Of a stretch of DNA of 64,000 nt, positions 39,794-49,119 are shown in pieces. The position numbers and the translations under genes are program-made. The notes below the pieces were generated by a model. That model searched no databases. It was given only the letters and a program-made list of their open reading frames with translations, and was not told the DNA's origin. This DNA is from Wolbachia pipientis (GTDB lineage Bacteria > Pseudomonadota > Alphaproteobacteria > Rickettsiales > Anaplasmataceae), in the NCBI RefSeq assembly GCF_030373985.1, contig NZ_JAUCRB010000001.1, forward strand, positions 1-64,000, written 5' to 3'. Each line of letters begins with the position of its first letter. Within the stretch, counting starts at the first letter, position 1.

Positions 39794-41113
39794 TTATCGT
39801 AAAGATAATAGGTTCAACGTATTAAGAGCAATAGCAAGACGAGATTTTAATTGATTTTTATACTTATCCCAATTTTGTATTGTCTTTCTTGCAACACCTG
39901 AGAGAACAGCAGCTCTTGCAACGGCAGGGGACACCACAGAAATTAATCTTGGGTCAAATGGAGTAGGTATTATATATTCACGTCCATAGCCCATTTTACG
40001 ACCACCATAGGCTGTAGATATTTCGTCTAGCACTGGCTCACGAGCAAGTTTTGCTATTGCATCTGCAGCAGCAATTTTCATTTCATTATTTATTGTTGTT
40101 GCATGCACATCAAGCGCTCCTCTAAATATATAGGGGAATCCCATTAAGTTATTGACTTGGTTATTGTAGTCTGATCTACCAGTTGCAATTATTGCATCTG
40201 GTCTCACAGATTTTGCAAACTCAGGCCTTACTTCTGGATCAGGGTTAGCAAGAGCAAAAATAATTGGATCTTTACACATGCTCTTTAACATCTCTTCGTT
40301 TAGTACATCCTTTACAGATAGCCCGATGAATACATCAGCGCCTTTTATTGCATCAAATAAAGAACGTTCTTTGATGTCAGTTGCATATTTTTCCTTCCAC
40401 TCGTTCATGTCCTCTTTTCTGCCTCTGTATATTACCCCTTGTTTATCACACAGTACTATGTTTTTGGCGCCCATGGACTTTAATATTTCAAGGCAAGCAA
40501 TACCGGCTGCACCAGCGCCATTCATAATGATCTTAACGTCTTCTAATTTCTTTCTTGCAATATCAAGAGCATTTTCCATGCTAGCTGCAACAACCACTGC
40601 AGTTCCATGCTGATCATCGTGAAACACTGGAATATCCATCAATTCATTCAGGCGTTTCTCTATTACGAAACAATCTGGAGATCTTATATCCTCTAAATTT
40701 ATCCCCCCCCAACTTGGTCCAAGGTACTTTACTGCATTGATGAAGTCTTCCACATTTTCTGTATCAACTTCTATATCGACTGCATCAATATCAGCAAAAC
40801 GCTTAAATAGAACAGCTTTGCCTTCCATAACAGGTTTTGAGGCAAGAGGACCAATGTTACCAAGCCCAAGCACTGCAGTACCGTTTGAGATGACAGCAAC
40901 ACAGTTACTTTTTGCCGTATAATCATAAACTACATCAGGGTTTTTAGCTATTTCAAGGCATGGAGCTGCAACTCCAGGGGAGTAGGCAAGCGACAGGTCA
41001 TACTGAGTAGATAGAGATTTTGTTGGTAAGATAGATACTTTACCAGGATTATTGCCTCTACTGTGATACTTAAGTGCTTCTTGCTTTGTGGTGCTATCTA
41101 AATCATCGTTCAT
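39794..41113 (-). CDS. malic enzyme
   Basis: Malic enzyme oxidatively decarboxylates malate to pyruvate with NAD(P). The 439-residue protein contains the malic N-terminal domain (LAYSPGVAAPCLEIAK near residues 44-59, then VFHDDQHGTAVV near 159-170) and the NAD-binding domain with IIMNGAGAAGIACLEI near 190. It lacks the C-terminal phosphotransacetylase-like domain that long MaeB proteins carry, so it belongs to the short form. It probably supplies pyruvate in a bacterium that relies on host amino and organic acids. Cofactor preference cannot be read with confidence. Confidence 0.93.
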   Translation of the reverse strand: MNDDLDSTTKQEALKYHSRGNNPGKVSILPTKSLSTQYDLSLAYSPGVAAPCLEIAKNPDVVYDYTAKSNCVAVISNGTAVLGLGNIGPLASKPVMEGKAVLFKRFADIDAVDIEVDTENVEDFINAVKYLGPSWGGINLEDIRSPDCFVIEKRLNELMDIPVFHDDQHGTAVVVAASMENALDIARKKLEDVKIIMNGAGAAGIACLEILKSMGAKNIVLCDKQGVIYRGRKEDMNEWKEKYATDIKERSLFDAIKGADVFIGLSVKDVLNEEMLKSMCKDPIIFALANPDPEVRPEFAKSVRPDAIIATGRSDYNNQVNNLMGFPYIFRGALDVHATTINNEMKIAAADAIAKLAREPVLDEISTAYGGRKMGYGREYIIPTPFDPRLISVVSPAVARAAVLSGVARKTIQNWDKYKNQLKSRLAIALNTLNLLSLR

Positions 41114-41257
41114 TATTATATCCTTATATTTTGAGCTTATGGCCAGTAAATCTTTAAGTATATGGAGTTTTTACAGATGTTCAATTGCAAACTATTAGCT
41201 TGTGAATTGTAATCTACTCCTGTATAAGTTTACCGTACTGCATTAAAGTTACGTTGC

Positions 41258-41800
41258 ATGCTTAAGAAAAATTTGCCCAACTTACTGACAATTTCTCGTG
41301 CGCTTGCAATACCAGCGATAATATTAAGTTTTTATATAGAAAACAAATATGCAAACTTAATAACAATATCAATCTTTATATTTGCATGCATTACAGATTT
41401 TTTTGACGGCTATCTAGCGCGTGCATGGAAAGTCCAATCAAAATTTGGCAAACTATTTGACCCAATTGCTGATAAATTAATAGTGGTTTCAACGATAACT
41501 ATGCTAGTTTATAAGCATAAGATAAATGATTACACAATAGTGCCATCAGTTATCATTGTTTGTAGGGAGATACTAGTTTCTGGCTTGCGGGAATTTCTGA
41601 TAGCTACAAACATTAGCCTACCTGTAAGTAAAGCTGGAAAAATCAAAACATTTCTGCAGATGGTTGCTGTAATAGCACTAATAATGAGCAATTATGAAAC
41701 AGCTCAACACATAGGTGCGATTTGTTTATGGGTTGCAGCCATTATAACTATGTGGTCAGGCTATAATTATATCTTAATTGGCATTAAACAGATCGATTAA
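41258..41800 (+). CDS. pgsA: CDP-diacylglycerol--glycerol-3-phosphate 3-phosphatidyltransferase
   Basis: PgsA makes phosphatidylglycerol phosphate from CDP-diacylglycerol. The 180-residue membrane protein has the CDP-alcohol phosphatidyltransferase signature (Asp-Gly-x-x-Ala-Arg, then Gly-x-x-x-Asp-x-x-x-Asp pattern) within residues 48-70, and several transmembrane helices. It uses the product of CdsA, encoded at 16087. Length is typical. Confidence 0.95.
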   Translation: MLKKNLPNLLTISRALAIPAIILSFYIENKYANLITISIFIFACITDFFDGYLARAWKVQSKFGKLFDPIADKLIVVSTITMLVYKHKINDYTIVPSVIIVCREILVSGLREFLIATNISLPVSKAGKIKTFLQMVAVIALIMSNYETAQHIGAICLWVAAIITMWSGYNYILIGIKQID

Positions 41801-41908
41801 ATTCCTTGAGAAACAATTAGCGTACAAAAATGGTTAATATTTCAGTAGAATTGACTGAATAATTAAAATCCTGTATACTGTATTAGTTCATAAATTAGTT
41901 GGGTTTAT

Positions 41909-42871
41909 ATGACTGATGCTACTAAAAATAGCTTTAGTACTAAGTCTTTTTCTAGAAGACAAAAAAATGAAAGAGATTTTAGGATGGAAGGTTTCTTTTG
42001 GAATTTCTGGCCGACAGTTGATGAAAAAGTCAAAAAAGAAAGTCTTGAACAAGAGTCATTAGCGCTAAAAGCGGAAAAGAAGAAGCTCGAACAAGAACTA
42101 CTCATTCTGAAAAAGAGAGAGCTATATAGACAATATGCATCATTGATAACAATGATTCCATTTGCATTACTTATGGCTATTGAGCTAGAAAAAATATGTA
42201 GCGATCAAGTATTGCTTGGTGTTATAAGTGGTGCGCTAAAACACACTATACTACCTTTCACAGTCTTATCTCTTATTTGTACGCTATATTTAATTTACAG
42301 TAATAGAAAGATAGCAAAAAAAGAACGAGAATTGGAGAATATTGAAAATAGAGAAGAAGTAGAGAGAAAAGGGCATAATTTTCCTAGTGTAAGTGAGTAT
42401 TTGATTTATATTGAAGCTATAACAACTGCATTAGTTATTGTAGGTATGGTAATAGGTGAAGCATCGTCACTTGAAGCGGCAGAAGATGCAATTTTATTTC
42501 TTGCCAATGAGATAGCTTTTCTTGCAACTCTTGCTTCTTATATTGATGGGTGTGAAAAAAATAAGAAAAAGGAAACAGAAAAACCTAATCTTGATGAGAA
42601 ATCTAGCAAGAAAACTAGCAACATATCTATAGCCGAGTTGGAGCTTGCTGGTTCTTCTATATTCTTAGTAAGAAGGATAATGTTAATGACATTAGCATCA
42701 TCTTTAAATCATGCTGTTGGGCCTACTTTAGGCTTGGTAGGTATTGCGCTTTTTATGGTTGTGCAGGTATCAACTATATATTCCTACAGCAAAACGCTAA
42801 AAGATCCAAAAGTAGAAGGAAAAGGTACTTTAAAGGGTAATAGCACTATCTTCGGTGTAGGTAGTGAATAA
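41909..42871 (+). CDS. hypothetical polytopic membrane protein
   Basis: I do not recognise this 320-residue protein. Residues 1-72 are charged and Lys/Glu-rich with coiled-coil character. Hydrophobic helices follow at about 79-92, 106-130, 168-185, 193-213, 253-270 and 273-292, with a second coiled-coil-like loop at 132-155 and a Lys-rich loop at 218-240. The C-terminus is polar. A layout of helices with a charged loop is also seen in the broken gene at 60959-62540, but I cannot show homology. The gene stands alone after pgsA and before a repeat-filled gap. Confidence 0.65.
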   Translation: MTDATKNSFSTKSFSRRQKNERDFRMEGFFWNFWPTVDEKVKKESLEQESLALKAEKKKLEQELLILKKRELYRQYASLITMIPFALLMAIELEKICSDQVLLGVISGALKHTILPFTVLSLICTLYLIYSNRKIAKKERELENIENREEVERKGHNFPSVSEYLIYIEAITTALVIVGMVIGEASSLEAAEDAILFLANEIAFLATLASYIDGCEKNKKKETEKPNLDEKSSKKTSNISIAELELAGSSIFLVRRIMLMTLASSLNHAVGPTLGLVGIALFMVVQVSTIYSYSKTLKDPKVEGKGTLKGNSTIFGVGSE

Positions 42872-42929
42872 GAGCAGGCTATGTAATGTTCTGCTGGTGG
42901 TGTGATAGAAAAAACAACATTAACATTAA

Positions 42930-43338
42930 AGTAGCCAGCTGGTACAAGAATCACTTAACAAACCTTGCCAGCCCCCTTATTATAGAATTGTGGGTATTCA
43001 GTTAAATTCAATCTGTGTAGATTAAACGACGAGAGTATCACGGTTGTAGTCTTATGTTTAATCTTTTAAGACAGTATAGTATGCCAATTTGCAGGATTAG
43101 AAAATGAGCAACTGCTACCACGGGGTTTCCTTTACCTTTTTTTCAGCTTAGTAAATTTTTTAAGCATTTATGACTAGAGATTAGTTTCATTTGCAAGCTG
43201 CTGAGTGGCGATTATTAAACGTTTAAAACATAAAAACGCTAATATTTCTAAATAGATATTAACCGGAGCTTCCTTTGCCTTTTTTCTCATTTGGTAATTT
43301 TTTAAATATTTATAGCCCCGGCTAGTTTCATTTAAAAG
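42930..43338 (+). repeat. dispersed intergenic repeat, copy D (diverged, right arm duplicated)
   Basis: The left arm AGTAGCCAGCT followed by CCCCCTTAT and GGTATTC matches copies A and C. The right arm appears twice. One copy, at about 43110-43195, has TTTCCTTTACCTTTTTTTC then TTAGTAAATTTTTTAAGCAT. The other, at about 43265-43338, has TTCCTTTGCCTTTTTTCTCA then TTTTTTAAATATTTATAG, and it ends TAGTTTCATTTAAAAG. The middle is strongly diverged. The gap 42872-43464 holds nothing else that I recognise. Confidence 0.6.
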
Positions 43339-43464
43339 CACGTGGCGTTTGAAATTCTGCTACGCGCACCATTGCTTCTGCTGTCTAGTAATTTTGGAAA
43401 TTTCAGAAATTTATTTATTTAGATAATATTTAGTCTATACTTTATTTTGATCAAAAGAGATTTT

Positions 43465-44199
43465 ATGTATAGGACTTTAATCACGTGTTTTATTCTTCTA
43501 ATTTGCTCCTTTACGCAATCATATTCGGATGGTCCTGAAAAGACAGAAACTGAACTATATAAGGAGGCAGTTAAACTTTTTGACCAGAAAAAATATAAAC
43601 AAGCTATCAGAGCGTTTCAAAAAATAGAAGATTTGTATCCTTTTTCTTATTGGGCAATGAAAGCAAAATTATTATCTGGTGTTTCTCACTATAATATGGG
43701 TAACTACAGCAGCGCTGCAAGTGATATGGACGATTACATACACATTTACTCAACCGGTGAAGATTTATCGCATGTGTATTACTTAATGGTATTATCTTAC
43801 TGTATGCAAATTAATAAAGTGCAACTTGGGCAGCAAACCGCATATAAAACTTTAGAGCTAGCCACTGAGTACATTAATCTCTTTCCAAGCGGCGAGTATA
43901 TAGAGGAGATGAAAGAGAAAGTAAAGCTAATCACAGAACATATATTAGCGAAAGAATATTTTATCGGCAGGTTTTATTTAAGGCGAGGTGAGTACTTAGC
44001 AGCAATTAAGCGTTTTCAAAATGTAATAAGCAATAAGGATTCTAGCTATTTTCCTAAATCTGTTAGCTATTTAATAGCAGCCCATTCTGCTCTTGGCCTT
44101 GACCTGGAAGCTGGGCAGTATAAAAGTCTGTTGACAGAAAACCTCGAAAGGAGTGACAAAGTTATACCTGAGAACAGCAAGCCTGAAAATTTGCTTTAG
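43465..44199 (+). CDS. bamD: outer membrane protein assembly factor BamD
   Basis: BamD is the essential lipoprotein of the BAM complex that inserts beta-barrels into the outer membrane. The protein has an N-terminal signal, then five TPR-type repeats with the recurring ELYKEAVKLFDQKKYKQAIRAFQKIEDLYPFSYWA layout of the family, ending near residue 230. The signal peptide region is LLICSF, so a Cys is present but the lipobox is not canonical (Ile at -1). I start at ATG 43465, preceded by AAAGAG, and not the TTG at 43447. Confidence 0.9.
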   Translation: MYRTLITCFILLICSFTQSYSDGPEKTETELYKEAVKLFDQKKYKQAIRAFQKIEDLYPFSYWAMKAKLLSGVSHYNMGNYSSAASDMDDYIHIYSTGEDLSHVYYLMVLSYCMQINKVQLGQQTAYKTLELATEYINLFPSGEYIEEMKEKVKLITEHILAKEYFIGRFYLRRGEYLAAIKRFQNVISNKDSSYFPKSVSYLIAAHSALGLDLEAGQYKSLLTENLERSDKVIPENSKPENLL

Positions 44200-44245
44200 C
44201 TTTCTCTAGCTGCGGTATATAATTTAGATTTTTAACTATTTGAAT

Positions 44246-44995
44246 ATGGCTGGTCATTCACAATTTTCAAATATAAAACACCGGAAAGGCGCTCAGGACG
44301 TAAAGCGCTCTCGGAAATTTACAAAGCTCATTAGAGAAATAACAGTTGCTGCAAAGCAAGGACTGCCTAACCCTGAATTCAATCCACGCCTTCGCTCTGC
44401 TATATTTGCAGCACGTAAGGAAAATTTGCCAAAAGGTAAAATAGAAACAGCAATAAAAAGCGCAACTGGTAGTGTTGCAGGAGAAAATTATGAGGAAATA
44501 CAATATGAGGGCTATGGACCTTCTGGCACTGCACTTATTGTTCATGCTCTGACGAATAACCGCAACCGAACTGCTTCTGAGGTGCGTTATATCTTCTCTC
44601 AAAGAGGTGGAAATTTGGGAGAAACAGGAAGTGTGAGTTACCTTTTCGATCACGTAGGCTTAGTCTTCTATAAGGCAGAGGGTGTAAATTTCGAAGATTT
44701 GTTCAACTACGGAATCGAATTAGAAGTATTGAATGTTGAGGAAAATAGCAAGAAAGGATTATATATTATAACTTGTGAAGTAAGAGATTTTGGCAAAGTG
44801 CGTGATGCTTTTTATGCAAAGTTTGGAGAGCCAGAACTTGCTCGTCTTTCATGGCAACCAAAGGATCTAATTGAAATTAGTGATAAAGAACTAATTGATA
44901 AATTATCTACATTGATTGAAGGGCTAGAAGATAATGATGATGTGCAGTACGTTGAAGGTAATTTTACTTTTACTGGTGATAATTCTGCCGCTTAA
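44246..44995 (+). CDS. YebC/PmpR family DNA-binding or translation-associated protein
   Basis: The 249-residue protein matches the YebC family closely: AGHSQFSNIKHRKGAQD at the start, then KGLPNPEFNPRLRSAI-like and YEGYGPSGTALIVHALTNNRNRTASEVR near residues 90-120, and FSQRGGNLGETGSVSYLF after that. Members were annotated as transcriptional regulators, and recent work also points to a role in relieving ribosome stalling. Which applies here is not visible. ATG 44246 is the family start. The gene lies three bases upstream of the M23 gene. Confidence 0.95.
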   Translation: MAGHSQFSNIKHRKGAQDVKRSRKFTKLIREITVAAKQGLPNPEFNPRLRSAIFAARKENLPKGKIETAIKSATGSVAGENYEEIQYEGYGPSGTALIVHALTNNRNRTASEVRYIFSQRGGNLGETGSVSYLFDHVGLVFYKAEGVNFEDLFNYGIELEVLNVEENSKKGLYIITCEVRDFGKVRDAFYAKFGEPELARLSWQPKDLIEISDKELIDKLSTLIEGLEDNDDVQYVEGNFTFTGDNSAA

Positions 44996-44998
44996 GTT

Positions 44999-46117
44999 AT
45001 GCAATTAATCATATTTATACTACTTTTTATCTTGCCATTACATATCACCGACGCATCAATAGACCCTTCGGCGTTATTCCAGCACGAGATTAGGAAAAAA
45101 GAGCCAGTGTTGAACAAACAACTGTACAAGCAGTGTGATATAAAGGTAATTTCCCCCAAGAAAAATGTCGTCCCAGTATCCAAACACTGGGATCCAGAAA
45201 ACTCAATCACAAACAAGCAATCATGTGATAAAAACTGGATTCCGGCGTCATGCGCTGGAATGACAGGAAGGAATTTTGAGGTGACAGAAAGCAACCATGA
45301 TAAAAGATTGTTATTCGTATCCAATAGCATAAAATCTTCCTTTTTTGCCACGGGAATTGAACAAGGGTTGGTTCCAAATACGGTAATGAAGTTAATCGAC
45401 ATATATAAAGATTTCGGTGTTGATTTTAAAAAAGACATCGTGCCAGAAAGTAAATTGGAAGTTCTTTTTGAGAGATCGCCTAATAATCAAGAGACAGAAG
45501 AGAAAATTTTATACACTTCACTGACAACAAATAAAAAAGCCATTAGTTTATATTATTATAAATCACAAAACGGCAAAGAAGGATACTTTAATAAAGAGGG
45601 AATAAGCTTAAAAGATGGCAAAGCTTTTATAAGTCCTTTAAGTGGAGATTATCTTATATCTTCGAGATTTGGTAATAGAAAACATCCTATTCGTGGTAAA
45701 ATTGTTTTTCATAAAGGAGTAGATTATGCAGCTAAATTTGGCGCTCCTATATACGCTACTGCAGAGGGTATAGTAGAATATATAGGAAATAATGGAGGAT
45801 ATGGTAAGTACATTAAGGTAAAACACAAGAATGGATATTCAACCGGTTACGCACATATAAGTAAATTTAGCGATGTGAAGTTAGGTTCTAAAATAAAGCA
45901 GGGACAGGTCATTGCTTACGTTGGTAGCACTGGTGTTGCAACAGGGCCTCATCTACATTATGAAGTTATATATAACGGCAAACACGTTGACCCGCTTACA
46001 ATAGCATATAAAAATGAAGTTAGGTTACTTGATCATGAATTAAGGGAGTTTAAACTATTTGCAAATAAAATAGATAAAATAATCAATAAAGAGGGTTCAA
46101 GTGAAAAAGAAGTTTAA
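44999..46117 (+). CDS. M23 family metallopeptidase with in-frame palindromic insert
   Basis: This is a peptidoglycan-hydrolase type protein of 372 residues. Residues 1-18 form a signal peptide, residues about 38-98 are an inserted palindromic element, and about 100-200 is a divergent linker domain. The M23 (LytM-like) domain follows, with HKGVDYAAKFGAPIYATAEG (zinc ligands His and Asp) and the GPHLHYEV motif near residue 320, both complete. The catalytic domain therefore looks active. The insert reads in frame as a Cys- and Pro-rich stretch unlike the rest. The gene is followed by the SPFH gene with a 17-base overlap. Confidence 0.9.
   Translation: MQLIIFILLFILPLHITDASIDPSALFQHEIRKKEPVLNKQLYKQCDIKVISPKKNVVPVSKHWDPENSITNKQSCDKNWIPASCAGMTGRNFEVTESNHDKRLLFVSNSIKSSFFATGIEQGLVPNTVMKLIDIYKDFGVDFKKDIVPESKLEVLFERSPNNQETEEKILYTSLTTNKKAISLYYYKSQNGKEGYFNKEGISLKDGKAFISPLSGDYLISSRFGNRKHPIRGKIVFHKGVDYAAKFGAPIYATAEGIVEYIGNNGGYGKYIKVKHKNGYSTGYAHISKFSDVKLGSKIKQGQVIAYVGSTGVATGPHLHYEVIYNGKHVDPLTIAYKNEVRLLDHELREFKLFANKIDKIINKEGSSEKEV
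45110..45292 (+). repeat. palindromic element inserted in frame in the M23 peptidase gene
   Basis: Within the coding sequence lie the hairpins TCCCAGT (45171) with ACTGGGA (45186) and a second imperfect one from ATTCCGGCG to CGCTGGAAT (45239-45262). The flanking ACAACTGTAC resembles motifs by other repeats in this window. The element keeps the frame open and encodes about 60 residues between the signal peptide and the mature protein. The reverse strand reads IPAHDAGIQ, the motif typical of Rickettsiales palindromic elements. Confidence 0.8.
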
Positions 46118-46970
46118 AGACAATACAGATAAAAATGCGATAAATGATAGAAATTTAAGCCAACTCCGGTTTCTTCCTGTACTAATAACGTTAGGATTAA
46201 TCTTATTGGTACTTTTTGTGACGTATGACAGTGCAATTGCGCTTGGGGTTACTGCTGTTTCAGTGCTGGTTCTTTCTCAAGGGTTTTTCATTAATAACCC
46301 TAATGAAGCAAGAGTGATAGAATTTCTTGGACATTATATTGGAACTTATTTTAAATCTGGAATGTCTATTACAATTCCATTTACAAATAAATATGTTATT
46401 TCTCTGAAATTTCAAAATATCAACACGGAAAAAATAAAAGTGAATGATGCAAACGGAAGTCCAATAGAGATTTCAGTGGTGATTGTTTGGAGAGTGGACA
46501 GCCCTGCAAAGGCATATTATAATGTTAATAACTATTACGAGTTTGTTTTTGTACAAAGTGATTCAGTAATAAGAGAACTGGCAAGTAATTATCCATACGA
46601 CAGCGAAAGTGATGAGGAATCTTTACGTAAAAATTCTGATAAGATTTCAAATGAGTTGCGGTCAATGTTACAACAGAGATTAGATATTGCAGGAATTGAG
46701 GTTACAGAAGCAAGAATATCTTATTTAGCATACTCATCTGAGATTGCGCAAGCAATGCTGAGGCGTCAGCAAGCACATGCCATCACTTCTGCAAGGAAGC
46801 ATATAGTACAAAACGTAATAGGAATAATCGAAGAAGTGATAGCTCATTTTGAAAATGATAGAAGCATACAATTGGATAGCAAGCAAAAGGTTCAATTGAT
46901 AAATAATCTACTGGTTGTCCTGCTCTCTGAGCAAGATGCACAACCAACGATTAGTTTGGATAATAATTAG
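46101..46970 (+). CDS. SPFH/band 7 family membrane protein
   Basis: The 289-residue protein has two adjacent N-terminal hydrophobic segments (residues about 26-45 and 50-67). The band 7 (SPFH) core follows from about residue 70, with NPNEARVIEFLGHYIGTYFKSGMSITIPF, the INTEKIKVNDANGSPIEISVVIVWRV strand region and AYYNV. A helical C-terminus closes the protein. Such proteins form ring or scaffold assemblies in membranes and often work with proteases. The start is GTG 46101 with GAGGG upstream, overlapping the M23 gene, so the two are probably one operon. Confidence 0.88.
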   Translation: MKKKFKDNTDKNAINDRNLSQLRFLPVLITLGLILLVLFVTYDSAIALGVTAVSVLVLSQGFFINNPNEARVIEFLGHYIGTYFKSGMSITIPFTNKYVISLKFQNINTEKIKVNDANGSPIEISVVIVWRVDSPAKAYYNVNNYYEFVFVQSDSVIRELASNYPYDSESDEESLRKNSDKISNELRSMLQQRLDIAGIEVTEARISYLAYSSEIAQAMLRRQQAHAITSARKHIVQNVIGIIEEVIAHFENDRSIQLDSKQKVQLINNLLVVLLSEQDAQPTISLDNN

Positions 46971-47060
46971 CATAGATACCCAATAAACATATGGATACTT
47001 TTAATCTCTATTGCTGGACTAGCATTAGTGTAGTATTAATTATTCAAAAATGTTACTACG

Positions 47061-47759
47061 ATGCGAAATCTACGTGAACCGTTTCATGACCATGTGCTAC
47101 ATTGTAGCATACAACAGCAATATCATTCTATTATAGTACTAAATGGAGAAATACCTGACTCATCGTTTTTTGAACAAGGCATACATATTGTTGCTGTAAA
47201 TGGAGGGGCAAACAGGCTTCTATCAATTGGTGTAAAACCTGATCTTGTAGTAGGAGATTTGGATAGCGTAAATCCAAGTTTGCGTGCTAGTTTAAATACA
47301 ATATATCTGCCTGATCAGGATTATTGTGACTTTTCTAAAACCATAGCTCACTTAAAGACAATGAAATTACTACCATCAATAATAACGGGTATTACTGGAG
47401 GAGCAATTGATCATATACTACAAAATATTAACATTTTTCTAAGTACAGGCAGTATATTTTACACACCTTCACCTTCCATGGTAGGTTACAGCTTAGAGAA
47501 AGGTATTACCCATTTTTCTTTGCCAGAAAATACTAAAATATCTTTACTTGGTATTCCAACAGCACAAATATCAACTCAAGGGTTGAAATGGGAACTGCAC
47601 CTTAGCACCCTTGCTTTTCCGGGCAAGAGTTCTTGCTTTAATCGAAGTTTGTGCAGTGAGATGTCTATAGAAGTACACAGTGGTATATGTCTAGCAATGG
47701 TTTATTTAAAAACTGTAGATGATGCTGGAATGTGCGAAAAATCATGTACATCGAATTAA
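47061..47759 (+). CDS. thiamine pyrophosphokinase
   Basis: The enzyme transfers pyrophosphate from ATP to thiamine to make thiamine diphosphate. The 232-residue protein carries the family features: HIVAVNGGANRL near residues 42-53, KPDLVVGDLDS near 59-69 (acidic metal ligands), QDYCDFSKTIAHL near 86-98, and GGAIDHILQN near 115. The C-terminal half matches the beta-barrel thiamine-binding domain weakly. It suggests salvage of host thiamine. Confidence is good for the family; the C-terminus is divergent. Confidence 0.88.
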   Translation: MRNLREPFHDHVLHCSIQQQYHSIIVLNGEIPDSSFFEQGIHIVAVNGGANRLLSIGVKPDLVVGDLDSVNPSLRASLNTIYLPDQDYCDFSKTIAHLKTMKLLPSIITGITGGAIDHILQNINIFLSTGSIFYTPSPSMVGYSLEKGITHFSLPENTKISLLGIPTAQISTQGLKWELHLSTLAFPGKSSCFNRSLCSEMSIEVHSGICLAMVYLKTVDDAGMCEKSCTSN

Positions 47760-47788
47760 AAAGCAAGGGTCAGAAGTGTTAATAACTT

Positions 47789-48994
47789 TTAACCACCATG
47801 TACATGCCTATTACTATGAACAGGAGGTTCGACATTTTCTAGGTAACTGTTTAATTTTAGCGGGTCTTCTAAACGACATTCTATTCTTATTGGAGAGAAA
47901 CAGGTATCCTTGATTACTATTGCCTTTGAGCTATTATTAAGATTTAATGTATTTTTTGTTTCATTATAAATAACCTGCTTATTTTTAAGTTTTATACCGA
48001 CAAACTTTTCAATAAAGCTTAAAAAAAATTTGATAATAACATCAAGCAAGCTTTTCTTCACAGTATCATTTGATTGTAATTGCTCTTTTTCATTAACGGC
48101 ATAATAATTTTCCAACTCTCGAGGGGCAGTAAGTGATAATCTACCGTTTTTATATGTTACACCATCCTTACCATCTTGAGACTCAAGTGTGAACTCTAGT
48201 AAGCTAGATAAATCGCATATTTTTTCTTCTGGATTGTCAAGTTTGTTTACAGGTATTGCCATATCAGACTTTATCCTTATATGGGTGTGGTCGGTGTAAT
48301 TAATGTTCAGTACTTTTTTAGGATCTTGTGGGATTAAGCCATAACTGCTAAGTGCAGAGTGAAATTCTGTAAATATACCAGCCTCATATCCTGCTTGATT
48401 ACAATTAGTAACTAGCTCTTCTAGAAGAGAGTCATTTGGAACTTTTGCTCCAACATGTTTAAACATTTCTTTAAAAACTTCTTTTGCAAATGGGCGGTAA
48501 TTCTTGTTTTCATCTCCTTTTTTTGGCAATAGATGCTTATACTCCTGGCCTGCATTGTAAAATCTCTCAAATTCTTTTTTGTATGCATCAGTTTTTTGAT
48601 GATCAGTAATTTCAGGATTTTTGCAGTGCTTATCCCATAAACCGCGCAACACGTCCTGCGCGTGCTCTTTTTCAAGAGCTTTAAGCACTGAATCAACAAA
48701 AGCTCTACTCTGATCTGTATCTATTTCTCTTTCTTTTCCACTTTCAGGATTATAGATGTCATCTTTACTGAAAAGTTCGCTTTTGTAATCCTTAGTGCCT
48801 TCTTTCAGTGTAGTAATAAAATTTTTATCTATCTCTTTTCCATTGATAACAAAATTCATCCTTGGAAAATCTACGTACATAGTTGCACCAGAGTTTGCTC
48901 CTTTATTGTCTTTTGCAGCTCTTAATTTATTAAAATCAAACTCTTCGGCTTGAGCCTGTAATGTAACTATTAGGTTTTTCTTTGCCTTTGCCAT
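47789..48994 (-). CDS. hypothetical protein of unknown function
   Basis: The 401-residue protein is not recognised. It begins MAKAKKNLIVTLQAQAEEF with no signal peptide or transmembrane segment. It is soluble-looking, helical in residues about 100-220 (Lys/Glu-rich), and ends with a short His-rich tail (HSNRHVHGG). Residues about 310-330 contain one hydrophobic stretch (LLDVIIKFFLSFIEKFVGI) that could be an amphipathic helix. It is convergent with the thiamine pyrophosphokinase gene, with a 29-base gap, and divergent from the malonyl-CoA decarboxylase gene. An intact frame over 1.2 kb indicates selection. Confidence 0.65.
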   Translation of the reverse strand: MAKAKKNLIVTLQAQAEEFDFNKLRAAKDNKGANSGATMYVDFPRMNFVINGKEIDKNFITTLKEGTKDYKSELFSKDDIYNPESGKEREIDTDQSRAFVDSVLKALEKEHAQDVLRGLWDKHCKNPEITDHQKTDAYKKEFERFYNAGQEYKHLLPKKGDENKNYRPFAKEVFKEMFKHVGAKVPNDSLLEELVTNCNQAGYEAGIFTEFHSALSSYGLIPQDPKKVLNINYTDHTHIRIKSDMAIPVNKLDNPEEKICDLSSLLEFTLESQDGKDGVTYKNGRLSLTAPRELENYYAVNEKEQLQSNDTVKKSLLDVIIKFFLSFIEKFVGIKLKNKQVIYNETKNTLNLNNSSKAIVIKDTCFSPIRIECRLEDPLKLNSYLENVEPPVHSNRHVHGG

Positions 48995-49119
48995 AGTATT
49001 TTTCCCATTAACAACTAAGATAATTATATCATAATAGTTATTGATAATTTAATAACATGCCTACTGTGTAGACTAAGATTTTTCTTTGGTTTAATATAGA
49101 TATACGGTAGAAGGAATCT

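Noticed and set aside
44992-45438. 148-codon open frame on the minus strand over the M23 gene
   Set aside because: It is the reverse reading of the signal region and palindromic insert. Its SQCLDTGT-like and IPAHDAGIQ text reflects the element, not a gene.
47719-47913. Open frame on the plus strand overlapping the end of the thiamine pyrophosphokinase gene
   Set aside because: It is antisense to the end of the 401-residue gene and has no ribosome-binding site or family match.
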